This document shows, in pieces, positions 63,801 through 64,000 of a stretch of DNA of 64,000 nucleotides. The first letter of the stretch is position 1. The number at the start of each line of letters is the position of its first letter. A model generated the notes under the pieces. It saw only the letters and a program-made list of their open reading frames with translations. It did not search any database and was not told where the DNA came from. The position numbers were made by a program, and so were the translations under genes. Source of the DNA: Psychrobacter glaciei (GTDB lineage Bacteria; Pseudomonadota; Gammaproteobacteria; Pseudomonadales; Moraxellaceae); the NCBI RefSeq assembly GCF_014652895.1, contig NZ_BMZR01000001.1, positions 868,001-932,000 of the forward strand, read 5' to 3'.

Positions 63801-64000
63801 CTGTGGTCGGCATCGGTGATATGAGTGGTGATGTATTTGGTAATGGTATGCTGCTCTCAACCCATACCAAGCTGGTCGCTGCTTTTAACCATCTGCATAT
63901 CTTTATTGACCCTAATCCAGACACTGCTGTCTCATATGCCGAGCGCGCGCGCTTGTTTGAATTGCCACGCTCATCGTGGGCTGATTATGAAAAATCATTA
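60836..64000 (+). CDS. NAD-specific glutamate dehydrogenase, large (partial, 3' end outside)
   Basis: Starts at ATG 60836, AAGGA 8 nt upstream (60823-60827), and stays open to the window end: 1055 codons of an expected 1600 or so. Oxidative deamination of glutamate to 2-oxoglutarate with NAD. The N-terminal part has ACT-like repeats; the catalytic segment begins with [20 protein letters not shown] (Arg821 onwards) followed by [19 protein letters not shown], and a nucleotide-binding [15 protein letters not shown] near residues 995-1009. These are characteristic of the GdhB/180-kDa group. It probably supplies carbon from amino acids, complementing glutamine synthetase at 2.7 kb. Confidence 0.94.
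   Translation, partial: [1055 protein letters not shown]

Noticed and set aside
63117..63824. Several frames inside the last kilobase on both strands
   Set aside because: They shadow the NAD-glutamate dehydrogenase, whose frame remains open to the window end.

Overview
The window looks like chromosomal DNA from a Psychrobacter-like member of the Moraxellaceae (Gammaproteobacteria). I infer this from the moderately AT-rich sequence, the protein flavour (split trpG-trpD, long-form FabH, large NAD-dependent GDH, HolD-like psi protein next to serC) and small intergenic palindromic repeats of a type common in that genus. I ran no database search, so the genus is an inference. Almost everything is ordinary core genome: amino acid, cofactor, lipid, translation and replication genes. 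I see no prophage, CRISPR array, restriction system or complete insertion sequence, and no rRNA or tRNA gene; the one RNA gene is the small SRP RNA (ffs).

Layout. 0-6 kb: trpD and trpG on the minus strand, then glnA behind a long regulatory region with a near-perfect sigma-54 promoter and two NtrC-like sites, then a DUF4124 exported protein and a SIMPL-domain exported protein. 6.3-12.4 kb: ffs, a LemA / M48 metalloprotease pair, a probable DNA polymerase III psi (HolD) protein with an unusually long linker, and serC. 12.7-19.3 kb: a YejABEF-like peptide ABC transporter with a glyoxalase II gene (gloB) between the binding protein and the permeases. 19.5-31 kb: iron-dependent alcohol dehydrogenase, lipoprotein MsrAB, folE, fabI, YoaK-like membrane protein, DASS transporter, alpha/beta hydrolase with a phosphoesterase, DUF1543 and two unknown proteins. 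31-35.3 kb: hrpA.

35.3-40.8 kb is the accessory-looking part: small orphan genes, an AraC regulator divergent from ohr, and two DMT-family exporters, with five of the window's six MITE-1-like repeat copies or remnants other than copy A and F lying here (three to four of them around the exporters). 40.9-46.8 kb: a DUF421 protein with a C-terminal zinc ribbon, creD, a YqhA-like protein, a pnuC/nicotinamide riboside kinase pair and a long-form fabH. 47-54.7 kb: prfA, a 268-bp MITE, lysS, an unknown 421-residue protein, dnaX with an EPEPVV tandem repeat, and a LysR regulator. 54.8-64 kb: argD, yacG, a TrmB-like methyltransferase, an ABC1/UbiB-family kinase, purD and the first 1055 codons of an NAD-specific glutamate dehydrogenase that runs off the window.

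How it fits together: nitrogen assimilation and glutamate metabolism (glnA, gdh, argD, trp genes), one-carbon, purine and NAD cofactors (folE, purD, pnuC-nadR) and replication/translation (psi, tau, RF1, LysRS, HrpA, SRP RNA) dominate. The most interesting non-routine signals are the three families of non-autonomous palindromic repeats, including a spot where all three abut; the probable HolD with its extended linker; the glnA control region; and several domain oddities (large M48 C-terminus, DUF421-zinc ribbon, MsrAB lipoprotein). I did not find convincing evidence of a wholly new multi-gene system.
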